From positions 1-36,206 of the forward strand of contig NZ_RQTJ01000028.1 of the NCBI RefSeq assembly GCF_003858535.1: 36,206 nucleotides of DNA. Direction: 5' to 3'. The notes below the pieces were generated by a model. That model was not told where the DNA came from, did no database searches, and worked only from the letters and a program-made list of their open reading frames with translations. Each line of letters starts with the position of its first letter. Position 1 is the first letter of the stretch. This document shows, in pieces, positions 25,583-33,586 of this stretch. Both the position numbers and the translations under genes were made by a program. The stretch is from Paenimyroides viscosum. Its GTDB lineage: Bacteria > Bacteroidota > Bacteroidia > Flavobacteriales > Flavobacteriaceae.

Positions 25583-26203
25583 ATGAACTGTACGCTGTGT
25601 ACTACTTTTTTAAGCGAAAAGACTGATGACGACTATTATATCTGCCCGAATTGTCATGCGTATTTAAAACGTGATGATTTGTATTTTGATGAAACAAATG
25701 AGAAAAATCATTACGAGCAGCATAATAATGATGTAAACGATATTGGTTACCAAAATTTCACTGCGCCTGTTACTAATTCAGTTTTAGAATATTGTTCTAC
25801 CGAAATGCTTGGGTTGGATTATGGTTGTGGAAAAGGTCCGGTGATTAGTAAACAACTTACAGAAAATGGTTATACCGTTGATTTGTATGATCCTTATTTT
25901 TATCCGGATACTTCGTACTTAAATAAAACTTACGATTATATTTTTAGTTGTGAAGTGTTTGAACATTTTTACAATCCGTTGGAAGAAATTATCAAACTGC
26001 ACAACATTTTAAAATCAGGCGGACTTTTAATTGTAAAGACGCATTTGTACAACAACCAAACCGATTTTAAAAACTGGTATTACCGCAAAGACCAAACGCA
26101 TGTTTTTATTTACACCTTTAAAACATTTGAATATATTGCCGAACATTTTGGGTTTGATATTGTAACGTTGAGTGAAAAGTTGGTGGTTTTAAGGAAGAAA
26201 TAA
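25583..26203 (+). CDS. Class I SAM-dependent methyltransferase with N-terminal zinc ribbon
   Basis: A 206-aa protein. CTLC and CPNC pairs (about residues 3-6 and 22-25) form a small zinc-ribbon-like knuckle. A Rossmann methyltransferase domain follows, with the SAM motif LDYGCGKGP (about 78-86), an acidic residue after the next strand (VDLYDPYF) and the post-motif FSCEVFEHFYNP, as in methyltransf_11/23 proteins. Substrate is unknown. It stands alone, convergent to the J-domain gene, with a 7-of-8 match to TAnnTTTG (TATCTTTA, 25548-25555) as possible -7 box. Confidence 0.85.
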   Translation: MNCTLCTTFLSEKTDDDYYICPNCHAYLKRDDLYFDETNEKNHYEQHNNDVNDIGYQNFTAPVTNSVLEYCSTEMLGLDYGCGKGPVISKQLTENGYTVDLYDPYFYPDTSYLNKTYDYIFSCEVFEHFYNPLEEIIKLHNILKSGGLLIVKTHLYNNQTDFKNWYYRKDQTHVFIYTFKTFEYIAEHFGFDIVTLSEKLVVLRKK

Positions 26204-26326
26204 TAAAGCGTTATCATTATATAATTACTAAGAACAGTAAAAATAGAACAATTGTCTATCGAAGTTTTTTATCCGCAGAATGTTTTGGTTTTTATAACTT
26301 AATTGCATAAAAAAACATTTACAAAG

Positions 26327-26366
26327 AAAAAAGGCTGTTAGAATGAACTAAAAGCCTTTGTTTTTT
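26327..26366. terminator. Terminator between the methyltransferase and J-domain genes
   Basis: AAAAGGCT, a 16-base loop, AGCCTTTGTTTTTT. It lies between convergent genes, with T-rich flank on the plus strand and A-rich flank giving a T tract on the minus strand, so probably bidirectional. The rest of 26204-26326 shows nothing. Confidence 0.75.
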
Positions 26367-26381
26367 ATAAGTAGAAGTGAA

Positions 26382-26828
26382 TTATTCTTCCATAGCCTCA
26401 CCCGATTTTCTGTGGATAAAGCTTCCGTAAATATGTCTTCTTGCAAAACGACTTGGCGATTCGGCATTTACCATTTTTATGTACGTATTTTTTGGCACAC
26501 CAATATACTCGTACATTTTTCCGTTTAAATGCTGAATTTTTAAAATCTGCTTTTCAAAATAAAAATCGTGAATATTAGATTTCGCAGTAGTTTCTGTATA
26601 TTCTTCGCTGTATTTTTCGTGCGTTTCAGGATTAATACTCACCAAAAAGTGGTACGCTTCAATAACCGCTTTACTTTTTTCCTCAGCCTCTAATCTTCCT
26701 GCATCATCATTTACAAATTTATCAGGATGTGCGTCCTTCATTGTATTTCTGTAAATTGTTTTTAATTCCTTTAAAGTAGCAGTTTTGTCAACTCCAAGCA
26801 ACCTTCTGTGCTCTACAACTATTTTCAT
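26382..26828 (-). CDS. J-domain protein with C-terminal KTSC-like domain
   Basis: A 148-aa protein. The N-terminal J domain (about residues 5-72) has the HPD motif in KDAHPDKF and would stimulate an Hsp70 ATPase. The C-terminal segment (about 95-145) reads MYEYIGVPKNTYIKMVNAESPSRFARRHIYGSF, matching the pattern of the small KTSC domain (Y.YF.VP...Y..F..A.S.G.FFN..I...). No Gly/Phe linker or zinc fingers, so not a classical DnaJ. Partner and role unknown. A TAATTTTG -7 box is just upstream. Confidence 0.82.
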   Translation of the reverse strand: MKIVVEHRRLLGVDKTATLKELKTIYRNTMKDAHPDKFVNDDAGRLEAEEKSKAVIEAYHFLVSINPETHEKYSEEYTETTAKSNIHDFYFEKQILKIQHLNGKMYEYIGVPKNTYIKMVNAESPSRFARRHIYGSFIHRKSGEAMEE

Positions 26829-26851
26829 AATATAATCCGTATTTCAGCCTG

Positions 26852-26859
26852 CAAAATTA
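26852..26859 (-). promoter_or_regulatory. Putative -7 element of the J-domain gene
   Basis: TAATTTTG on the minus strand, 23 bp upstream of the ATG, matches TAnnTTTG exactly. No -33 element at the expected spacing. Confidence 0.4.
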
Positions 26860-26964
26860 GGTAATTAAATTTCAAAAGAAGGTTGATATTGTATTTTTAT
26901 TATATATAAACTCAAAAAAACATAACAAAAAAAGTATTTATGTATCATAATTTCAAAAATAATG

Positions 26965-26972
26965 TATATTTG
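26965..26972 (+). promoter_or_regulatory. Putative -7 element of the lysC leader
   Basis: TATATTTG matches TAnnTTTG exactly and lies 20 bp before the leader-peptide ATG and 176 bp before the lysC ATG. A start near 26978 gives a leader of about 170 nt that includes the small ORF and the terminator. Confidence 0.55.
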
Positions 26973-26992
26973 CCCATCTAAAAAAATAAAAA

Positions 26993-27049
26993 ATGATCTA
27001 TACCAATTTAAAAAAGGGAAAGAAGCACAGCTTGCGTAAGAATTCGTGA
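26993..27049 (+). CDS. Lysine-rich leader peptide of lysC, 18 aa
   Basis: A complete small frame, MIYTNLKKGKKHSLRKNS, just after a good -7 box. It has five Lys codons in 18: two at 27011-27016, two at 27020-27025, and one at 27038-27040. It ends 35 bp before a perfect terminator hairpin that precedes aspartokinase, the first enzyme of lysine synthesis. Position, size and codon content are those of a ribosome-mediated attenuation peptide: with scarce charged tRNA-Lys the ribosome would stall on the KKGKK codons and allow read-through. A basic peptide arises easily by chance in AT-rich DNA, so comparison with relatives is decisive. Confidence 0.55.
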   Translation: MIYTNLKKGKKHSLRKNS

Positions 27050-27084
27050 GTCATTTTCCTATGGTTAGAACCCAGATATATCAG

Positions 27085-27120
27085 GAGCTTGTCATCACGA
27101 CAAGCTCTTTTTTTTTTTTT
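27085..27120 (+). terminator. Intrinsic terminator/attenuator in the lysC leader
   Basis: GAGCTTGTC, loop ATCAC, GACAAGCTC and 13 T residues: a perfect 9-bp stem lying between the promoter and lysC and 28 bp before its ATG. The only gene upstream on this strand is the small lysine-rich frame, so its likely role is attenuation. Competing pairings are visible: TTCCT (27056-27060) with AGGAG (27083-27087), and AGCTTG inside the leader frame (27029-27034) with CAAGCT of the 3' arm (27101-27106). Confidence 0.75.
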
Positions 27121-27148
27121 AATAATCTTAAACAATTTACCTATTTTT

Positions 27149-28468
27149 ATGAAAGTATTGAAATTTGGAGGCACTTCGGTTGGAAGTCCAGAACGCATTG
27201 AACAGTTATTACCGATTATTAAATCGCAAACTGCAGACAAACATTTGGTAGTTTTATCGGCAGTTGCTGGAACAACTAATGATTTGGTTACACTTGCAAA
27301 CTTGTACACAAAAAAGGAATTTGACAATGCGCAAAAGCACGCCAACCTTCTTCATGAGCAATACAAAAAATTTGTAAATGAATTATTTAAAACAGCTGAA
27401 GGCAAAACCAACGCTCATACTTTTATAAATGAAATTTTTGAACTACTTGTAGGTTTTGCAAACACAGAAGTTACCCCTAAAGAAGAACGAATTATACTTG
27501 CGCAAGGCGAAATTATATCAACCACTTTATTTCATTTAAGATTAAAAGAAAAAAACATCTCATCGGTTCTTCTTCCTGCCTTGACTTTTATGCGAACAGA
27601 TGAAGAAAATGAACCCGATATTGATTATATACGTACACATGCACATGCGGTAATAGCTAAATTTCCATCAGAAAGTCTTTTTATTACGCAAGGTTTCATC
27701 TGTAAAAATCATTTGGGTGAAATTGACAACCTACGTAGAGGAGGATCTGATTATACTGCTTCGCTTCTTGGAGCGGCTCTTATGGCTGAAGAAGTACAGA
27801 TTTGGACAGATATAGACGGTTTTCATAATAACGATCCGCGTTACGTTGCCAACACTAAAGCTATTTCGCAATTAAGTTTTGATGAAGCTGCAGAGCTTTC
27901 TTATTTTGGTGCAAAAATTTTACATCCACAAAGTGTTTTACCTGCAAAAAAATTCAATGTTCCTGTAAGATTACTAGATACCATGACACCAAAAGCATTA
28001 GGAACACTAATTTCTAGCGAAACGAACAGTAAAAACCAAATTGTAGCAGTAGCAGCAAAAGATGGTATTACGGCAATTAGAATACAATCGTCGCGAATGC
28101 TAATGGCTTACGGTTTTCTTAGAAAAGTGTTTGAAGTGTTTGAACGATACAAAACGCCGATTGATATGATAACCACCTCTGAAGTTGCTGTATCTTTAAC
28201 CATTGACAACACCGATCATCTTGAAGAAATAAAAACAGAGTTAAAGTTGTTTTCGGCAGTTAGTATTGATACAGATCATTCTATAATATGTATTGTAGGC
28301 GATTGCAGTAAAGATACGCATGGGGTTGCAACAACTGTAACAGATGCGGTTAAACACATTCCGGTACGTATGATTTCTTACGGAGGTAGCGAACATAACA
28401 TTTCATTATTAGTACCTACTTCTTATAAAATTGAAGCTTTAAGATCATTACATAACAGATTGTTTTAA
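27149..28468 (+). CDS. lysC: Aspartate kinase, monofunctional
   Basis: A 439-aa enzyme that phosphorylates aspartate, the first committed step to lysine, threonine, methionine and diaminopimelate. The kinase domain begins with KFGGTSVGSPERI (residues 4-16) and contains LRRGGSDYTASLLGAAL and WTDIDGFHNNDPR. The last about 140 residues form two ACT repeats, which bind the feedback amino acid. There is no homoserine dehydrogenase fusion. The ATG at 27149 is chosen because MKVLKFGGTSV begins there; an upstream in-frame codon lies within the terminator. Expression is probably controlled by the leader described above. Ends at a hairpin shared with the convergent phosphoesterase. Confidence 0.93.
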   Translation: MKVLKFGGTSVGSPERIEQLLPIIKSQTADKHLVVLSAVAGTTNDLVTLANLYTKKEFDNAQKHANLLHEQYKKFVNELFKTAEGKTNAHTFINEIFELLVGFANTEVTPKEERIILAQGEIISTTLFHLRLKEKNISSVLLPALTFMRTDEENEPDIDYIRTHAHAVIAKFPSESLFITQGFICKNHLGEIDNLRRGGSDYTASLLGAALMAEEVQIWTDIDGFHNNDPRYVANTKAISQLSFDEAAELSYFGAKILHPQSVLPAKKFNVPVRLLDTMTPKALGTLISSETNSKNQIVAVAAKDGITAIRIQSSRMLMAYGFLRKVFEVFERYKTPIDMITTSEVAVSLTIDNTDHLEEIKTELKLFSAVSIDTDHSIICIVGDCSKDTHGVATTVTDAVKHIPVRMISYGGSEHNISLLVPTSYKIEALRSLHNRLF

Positions 28469-28474
28469 AAATGT

Positions 28475-28507
28475 AAATGCCGTACTGTGAATAAGTACGG
28501 CATTTTT
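28475..28507. terminator. Bidirectional terminator
   Basis: AAATGCCGTACT, a 7-base loop and AGTACGGCATTT, a 12-bp perfect stem between convergent lysC and the metallophosphoesterase, followed by TT on the plus strand. Confidence 0.88.
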
Positions 28508-28536
28508 AATATTAACCTACCAATATTAAAATAGGG

Positions 28537-30099
28537 TTAATCAATTTTATAGGTGGTTTCGCCAAAATGCACTTTACCATACATATCGGTAGCTTTTACT
28601 TTTACTTTATGTACACCGATTTCTAAATTTGTTGGTATTTTTGCCGACCATAAGTGTGTAGATTTTACTGACTTTGAAGGGCGACGACCTTTTACTGCTT
28701 TTTCTGAAAGATCCCATTTATAGAAAGTGCTTTCGTAATGCGGATCTTCTTCTTCGGTAAATTTCATTTTTTTCCATTCACCATCATTAATACTAAAGAA
28801 AACTTCGTCTGTTGGTACGCCCATAAAAACATTAGCATATACAGAATGACGACTTTTTTCTGCCTTTACTACCGCTTTTGGCGCAAATACATTAATTTGA
28901 TAATCTTGTGATTTGCCTGCAACTTTATAATCTACCTTATATTTATTTCCGTTAAAATGAATCATTGCATATCCTTTTGGTGTACCATCGCGCATAGTAG
29001 AACTTGGCACTCCTTGCTGATTCATTTCACCTGAATACCAATCACCAGATGTTGTACCTACATTGTACTCGTGGTGTGGCTTGTCTTGTTTCCAACCTTT
29101 ATCTTTTCCGTAAAAAATTTGTTGTTGAATGTGGGTATGAGCTGATAATGAAAGAGTATTTGGAAAATCTTTTAATAAATTAAACAAACGTTCACGATCT
29201 GCTACGCGAAACCATTCGCTGTTATTATCTTCTAACGGAATATGAAAAGATAAAACTATTAAATGATCTTTAGGAACGTATTTTAAATCGTTTTCAACAA
29301 ATTTTAATTGATCTTCACGTAAACCACCCCAATAACTCTTTCCATCTCTTGGATCGGGATATAAAATATTATCTAAAATAATAAAATGAACCTTACCGTA
29401 GTTAAACGAGAAGTTATTAGGTCCAAAATTAGCTTCGTATGTTTCATCAGAATGTTCATCAATCGTTGCATCGTAGTTCATGTCGTGGTTACCCATTACA
29501 TTATACCAAGGCAAACCAATTTGTTTTATGGCATTTTTATAATCGGGGTGTAATACTAAATCATCTCCTACTAAATCACCTAAACTAATACCAAAAACGG
29601 CTTTGTTTTTATCAACATCTTTTATAATACCTTCTATAAAATAATTGATTTCGGTTTTATTATAAGCTTGCGGATCACCGAAGGCAAAAGCAGTAAATTG
29701 ATCTGATTCTTTAGATGGCACCAGTCCAAAATTTAATGATTTAGGAAGATTTCCTGTTGGTTGTACGCCTTTATATTTTAACTGTGGCGAGCCTTGTGGT
29801 TTATGTAAATAATAAAATTTAGGCAAGTTAAACGCATCTAATGCAAATTGATAACCAGAGGGTTTAATAACAAAAATAGGCGAATCGTTAGTAATAGCTA
29901 ATTCATACGCTCCTTTTTTGTCTGTGGCAACTACATCTACCCCATTACTAACTAATACATTAGAAAGTAGTTTTTCTTTTTTTTCTTTTTTACCGTTATT
30001 ATTTAAATCTTCATAAATAATACCTTTTGCTTTTTCTTGGGCAATAGCAGCAGTTGTTATAGCTAATAACACAAATGCCGATTGAAATACTTTTTTCAT
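28537..30099 (-). CDS. Exported calcineurin-like metallophosphoesterase
   Basis: A 520-aa protein with a signal peptide (about 1-20, ending AIAQ). An N-terminal SdrD/MetallophosN-type beta domain (about 22-125) has the Ca-loop-like DLNNNGKKE. The dinuclear-metal catalytic domain has GDPQ (141-144), GDLVGDD (174-180), GNHD (203-206), SFHIP (about 287) and SAHTH (about 319). A C-terminal beta domain (about 405-520) has the MetallophosC layout. The first motif has Gln where many members have His (GDPQ against GDxH), a known variant. It would release phosphate from a phosphoester outside the cytoplasm. It is divergent from the SusC/SusD pair, suggesting a joint uptake locus. Confidence 0.9.
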   Translation of the reverse strand: MKKVFQSAFVLLAITTAAIAQEKAKGIIYEDLNNNGKKEKKEKLLSNVLVSNGVDVVATDKKGAYELAITNDSPIFVIKPSGYQFALDAFNLPKFYYLHKPQGSPQLKYKGVQPTGNLPKSLNFGLVPSKESDQFTAFAFGDPQAYNKTEINYFIEGIIKDVDKNKAVFGISLGDLVGDDLVLHPDYKNAIKQIGLPWYNVMGNHDMNYDATIDEHSDETYEANFGPNNFSFNYGKVHFIILDNILYPDPRDGKSYWGGLREDQLKFVENDLKYVPKDHLIVLSFHIPLEDNNSEWFRVADRERLFNLLKDFPNTLSLSAHTHIQQQIFYGKDKGWKQDKPHHEYNVGTTSGDWYSGEMNQQGVPSSTMRDGTPKGYAMIHFNGNKYKVDYKVAGKSQDYQINVFAPKAVVKAEKSRHSVYANVFMGVPTDEVFFSINDGEWKKMKFTEEEDPHYESTFYKWDLSEKAVKGRRPSKSVKSTHLWSAKIPTNLEIGVHKVKVKATDMYGKVHFGETTYKID

Positions 30100-30352
30100 T
30101 GTTGTTTAATAATTTGTTGCAAGCAAAAGAACTACACAATTTAAAATTGACCAATGTTTTGGTTTTAAGTAATTATTAATAAAAATTGCTACAAACTCTA
30201 TTTCAATAACACTTACAAAACACTTATATAAAATTTTGTTAACCCAGTAGAAGCAAGGGGTTCAGAAAGTTCATCTTTACTTTGTGGTGCGCAAAAAACA
30301 AATTAAACAACAATTTTAAAACAAAAAATTTTAATCAATCTTTCTAAAAAAA

Positions 30353-33300
30353 ATGAAAAGAAATCTACGCTCGGTAGCTCATTTTTTAAAAATGATGGTA
30401 TTTGCCACAGCCTCGTTAAGTTCCACTTATATTTGGGCATTTTCAACAAACTCTCATTCTATTGTGTTATTAGAAAATGATAGTAGAATTATTAAAGGTA
30501 AAGTAGTTGACAGAAATAATCAGCCTTTGGTAGGTGTTACGGTGTATGTACAAGATACTGCTATTGGAACTGAAACAAATGAAGCAGGTTTATTTGAACT
30601 TGAAGCGTCTACAAACGGTATTTTAGTTTTTTCTTACTTAGGATACGCCGATATTACCCATACCATTACATCTAACGATTTCATCAATATTACTTTAACA
30701 GAAGATGAAGAAGGACAGTTAGATGAACTTGTTATAACAGCATTAGGTATTAAACGTGAAGAAAAGCAATTAGGCTACTCGCAACAAAAACTATCGGGTG
30801 AAACCTTTACCGATGCTCGTTCTAACAACTGGGTAGATAACATGAAAGGTAAAGTTCCTGGTATGACATTTACATCATCTAGTTCTGGTCCAATGAACTC
30901 TACACAAGTAGTTTTGCGTGGAAACAGATCGGTAAACACCAATGCAAATGGGGCGTTAATCGTTGTAGATGGTATCCCAATTAACTCAGGAATGTCTTCA
31001 TCGGGCGAAGGTAATGGGTATTTATCATCTGATTCTCCTGTAGATTTTGGAAACGGTATGTCTGATATCAATCCAGAAGACATTGAATCGGTAACAGTAC
31101 TTAAAGGTGCAGGTGCAACAGCTTTATATGGATCACGTGCAGCTAACGGAGCCATTATGATTACAACAAAATCGGGCAAAAAAAACCAAGGTTTAGGTAT
31201 TACGTTTAATTCAAACTTAAGTGTAGATGTTATTCAGCGTTGGCCAGATTGGCAAACACAATACGGTTCTGGTACAGGAAAAGCCTTTGATAGAAACGGA
31301 AATTTATACTATTCGTACCAAGCAAGTGACGATGGGGCTGCAACACAAAGTAATTTAGGATTTGGGCCACGTTTTAATGGTCAAAATTATTTTCAGTACG
31401 ATCCCGCAACAGGCACAATGGGTACCGAACGTACACCATGGAGAAATTATGACAATGCACGGAAAGGCTTTTGGAAAACGGGTACCACTTTAACAAACAG
31501 CTTATCTTTTGGAGCAGGAAATGATAAAGGATCAATGCGTGCTTCGGTAACCTATTCAGACAACCAATGGATTATGCCAAATACCGGTTTTGAAAGAGTA
31601 GCAATATCAACCAAAGGAGATTACCAAATTGCAAAAGGCATTAAATTAAACTCTGCATTAAATTTTTACAATCGCAGTAGCGACAATTTACCGTCTACAG
31701 GTTATAACAACCATACCATATCGTATTTCATGATTTTAACTAATGCCAATAACAATATTGATTGGTATCGAAAAATATGGTTAGACGAAGGAAAAACACA
31801 ATTAAATAGTCCGTTTAGCACCTATTTAGACAATCCTTTTGCGTTAGTACACGAAGTTATTAATAGTACAAATAGTAACACGTTCACTGGAAATTTAAGT
31901 TTAGATATAGATTTTACCAAAAACTTAAAATTAATGATACGCTCTGGTATCAATTCGCAAAATGAATTTAGAGAATTAAAACGCCCGTACGATTTAGTAA
32001 AATTTGCAAAAGGGTATTACGAACGCCAAATGATTAATGCACAAGAAATCAACACCGATTTCTTATTAACTTATAAAGGCACCGAAACAGATCGTTTTAA
32101 TTATAGTTTATCAGCCGGAGGTAACATCATGAGTAACAAATACCGTAGAATGGATGCTTCTGCAAATGGTTTGGCAGTACCAGATGTTTATAAATTATCA
32201 AATGCAAGTAGTAATGTGTACACAGAATCGGCAGATTTAAACAAAAAAGTAAACAGTTTATACGCCTTAGGGTCTTTCTCTTACCGTAACTTAGTTTTCT
32301 TAGATATTACTGCACGTAACGATTGGTCATCTACCTTGCCAGCTGGTAATAACAGCTATTTTTATCCGTCGGGTAACTTAAGCTTTATTTTAAGTGATGC
32401 ACTTGCTTTTCCGTTATGGATCGATTTTACAAAACTTAGGGCTTCGTGGGCACAAGTAGGTAACGATTCGCAACCGTATATCATTAGTAAATATTATGAT
32501 AACAGTCCTTTTGTTGGATCTGCAATCACAGACAACCAATTGTACAATCCATTGTTAAAACCAGAACAAACAACTTCTGCAGAATTTGGTATTGATGCTC
32601 GTTTCTTTGGCGATCGTTTAGGGTTTGATTTAGCTTATTACAACACCGTATCAGACAATCAAATTTTAAGTGTTCCGTTAGATTATACCACAGGATATTC
32701 TAGCCAATATATTAATGCAGGTAAAGTTCAAAACCGTGGTTTAGAAGCAATGTTATACGTTTCGCCAATTAAAACAAAAAACTTTCAGTGGAAAACAACC
32801 TTTACTTATGCTAAAAACAAAAACGAAATTTTAGAATTAGCGGCAGGTGTAGAAGGTGGTGAAGAACAAGTTTTAGCAACATCGGGTACCGTATCAATTA
32901 TAGGTAAAGTAGGTGGATCTACAGGTGATATGTACGGATTTGGATTTGTAAGAAACAACGAAGGACAAATTATTTACGATGGAAAAACAGGTTTACCAGT
33001 GCGCCCAAAAGAAGAAACATATCAAGGAAATGCGTATGCCGATTGGAAAGGTGGTATTATGAATAATTTTAGTTATAAAGGCTGGAATTTAGGCGTTACA
33101 ATTGACGGATCTTTTGGAGGAAAACTATATTCACAATCGTACCACAAAATGATGGAACACGGACATTTGAATGAATCGTTAATGGGTCGTGAAGAAGGAT
33201 TTATTATTGGCGATGGTGTGGTGCAAAATGCAGACGGATCTTATAGCCCTAACACAACAAAAGTTGAAGTCCCTGCTTATTATTCAGAATATTACAGAAG

Positions 33301-33574
33301 AGCCAATGTTGAAGCGAACCTTTTTGATGCAACTTGGGTTAAATTAAGAGAAATATCTATTTCGTATAGCTTTCCAAAATCATTCTTAGACCGAAATAAA
33401 TTAAAAGGTTTAACCATTTCAGCTTTCGGCAGAAACTTATACACTTGGAGCGATTTCCCAATTTACGATCCCGAAACAGCAGCCTTAAACGGTGCCAACA
33501 TGGTTCCTGGGGTAGAAATGGGTCAGTTACCATCGCCAGCCACTTATGGTTTTAACTTAAAAGTAAGCTTATAA
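30353..33574 (+). CDS. SusC/RagA-type TonB-dependent outer-membrane transporter
   Basis: A 1073-aa protein. An N-terminal export sequence (about 1-31) precedes a carboxypeptidase-regulatory-like beta domain (about 46-125, IIKGKVVDRNNQPLVGVTVYV). The SusC-type plug follows (about 130-240), with LVITALGIKREEKQLGYS and the box DIESVTVLKGAGATALYGSRAANGAIMITTK. A 22-strand barrel makes up the rest and ends PATYGFNLKVSL. It imports a ligand across the outer membrane with SusD downstream (12-bp gap). Ligand not readable. No anti-sigma/sigma pair or hybrid regulator is adjacent. The 253-bp divergent region upstream holds no clear consensus promoter; the nearest is TACTTTG at 30278-30284, one base short. 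Confidence 0.95.
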   Translation: MKRNLRSVAHFLKMMVFATASLSSTYIWAFSTNSHSIVLLENDSRIIKGKVVDRNNQPLVGVTVYVQDTAIGTETNEAGLFELEASTNGILVFSYLGYADITHTITSNDFINITLTEDEEGQLDELVITALGIKREEKQLGYSQQKLSGETFTDARSNNWVDNMKGKVPGMTFTSSSSGPMNSTQVVLRGNRSVNTNANGALIVVDGIPINSGMSSSGEGNGYLSSDSPVDFGNGMSDINPEDIESVTVLKGAGATALYGSRAANGAIMITTKSGKKNQGLGITFNSNLSVDVIQRWPDWQTQYGSGTGKAFDRNGNLYYSYQASDDGAATQSNLGFGPRFNGQNYFQYDPATGTMGTERTPWRNYDNARKGFWKTGTTLTNSLSFGAGNDKGSMRASVTYSDNQWIMPNTGFERVAISTKGDYQIAKGIKLNSALNFYNRSSDNLPSTGYNNHTISYFMILTNANNNIDWYRKIWLDEGKTQLNSPFSTYLDNPFALVHEVINSTNSNTFTGNLSLDIDFTKNLKLMIRSGINSQNEFRELKRPYDLVKFAKGYYERQMINAQEINTDFLLTYKGTETDRFNYSLSAGGNIMSNKYRRMDASANGLAVPDVYKLSNASSNVYTESADLNKKVNSLYALGSFSYRNLVFLDITARNDWSSTLPAGNNSYFYPSGNLSFILSDALAFPLWIDFTKLRASWAQVGNDSQPYIISKYYDNSPFVGSAITDNQLYNPLLKPEQTTSAEFGIDARFFGDRLGFDLAYYNTVSDNQILSVPLDYTTGYSSQYINAGKVQNRGLEAMLYVSPIKTKNFQWKTTFTYAKNKNEILELAAGVEGGEEQVLATSGTVSIIGKVGGSTGDMYGFGFVRNNEGQIIYDGKTGLPVRPKEETYQGNAYADWKGGIMNNFSYKGWNLGVTIDGSFGGKLYSQSYHKMMEHGHLNESLMGREEGFIIGDGVVQNADGSYSPNTTKVEVPAYYSEYYRRANVEANLFDATWVKLREISISYSFPKSFLDRNKLKGLTISAFGRNLYTWSDFPIYDPETAALNGANMVPGVEMGQLPSPATYGFNLKVSL

Positions 33575-33586
33575 TATCTACACATC

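Noticed and set aside
26990..27120. Lysine riboswitch (L box) upstream of lysC
   Set aside because: The leader is only about 170 nt and I cannot find the conserved five-helix junction motifs. A small Lys-rich frame plus terminator explains the region better.
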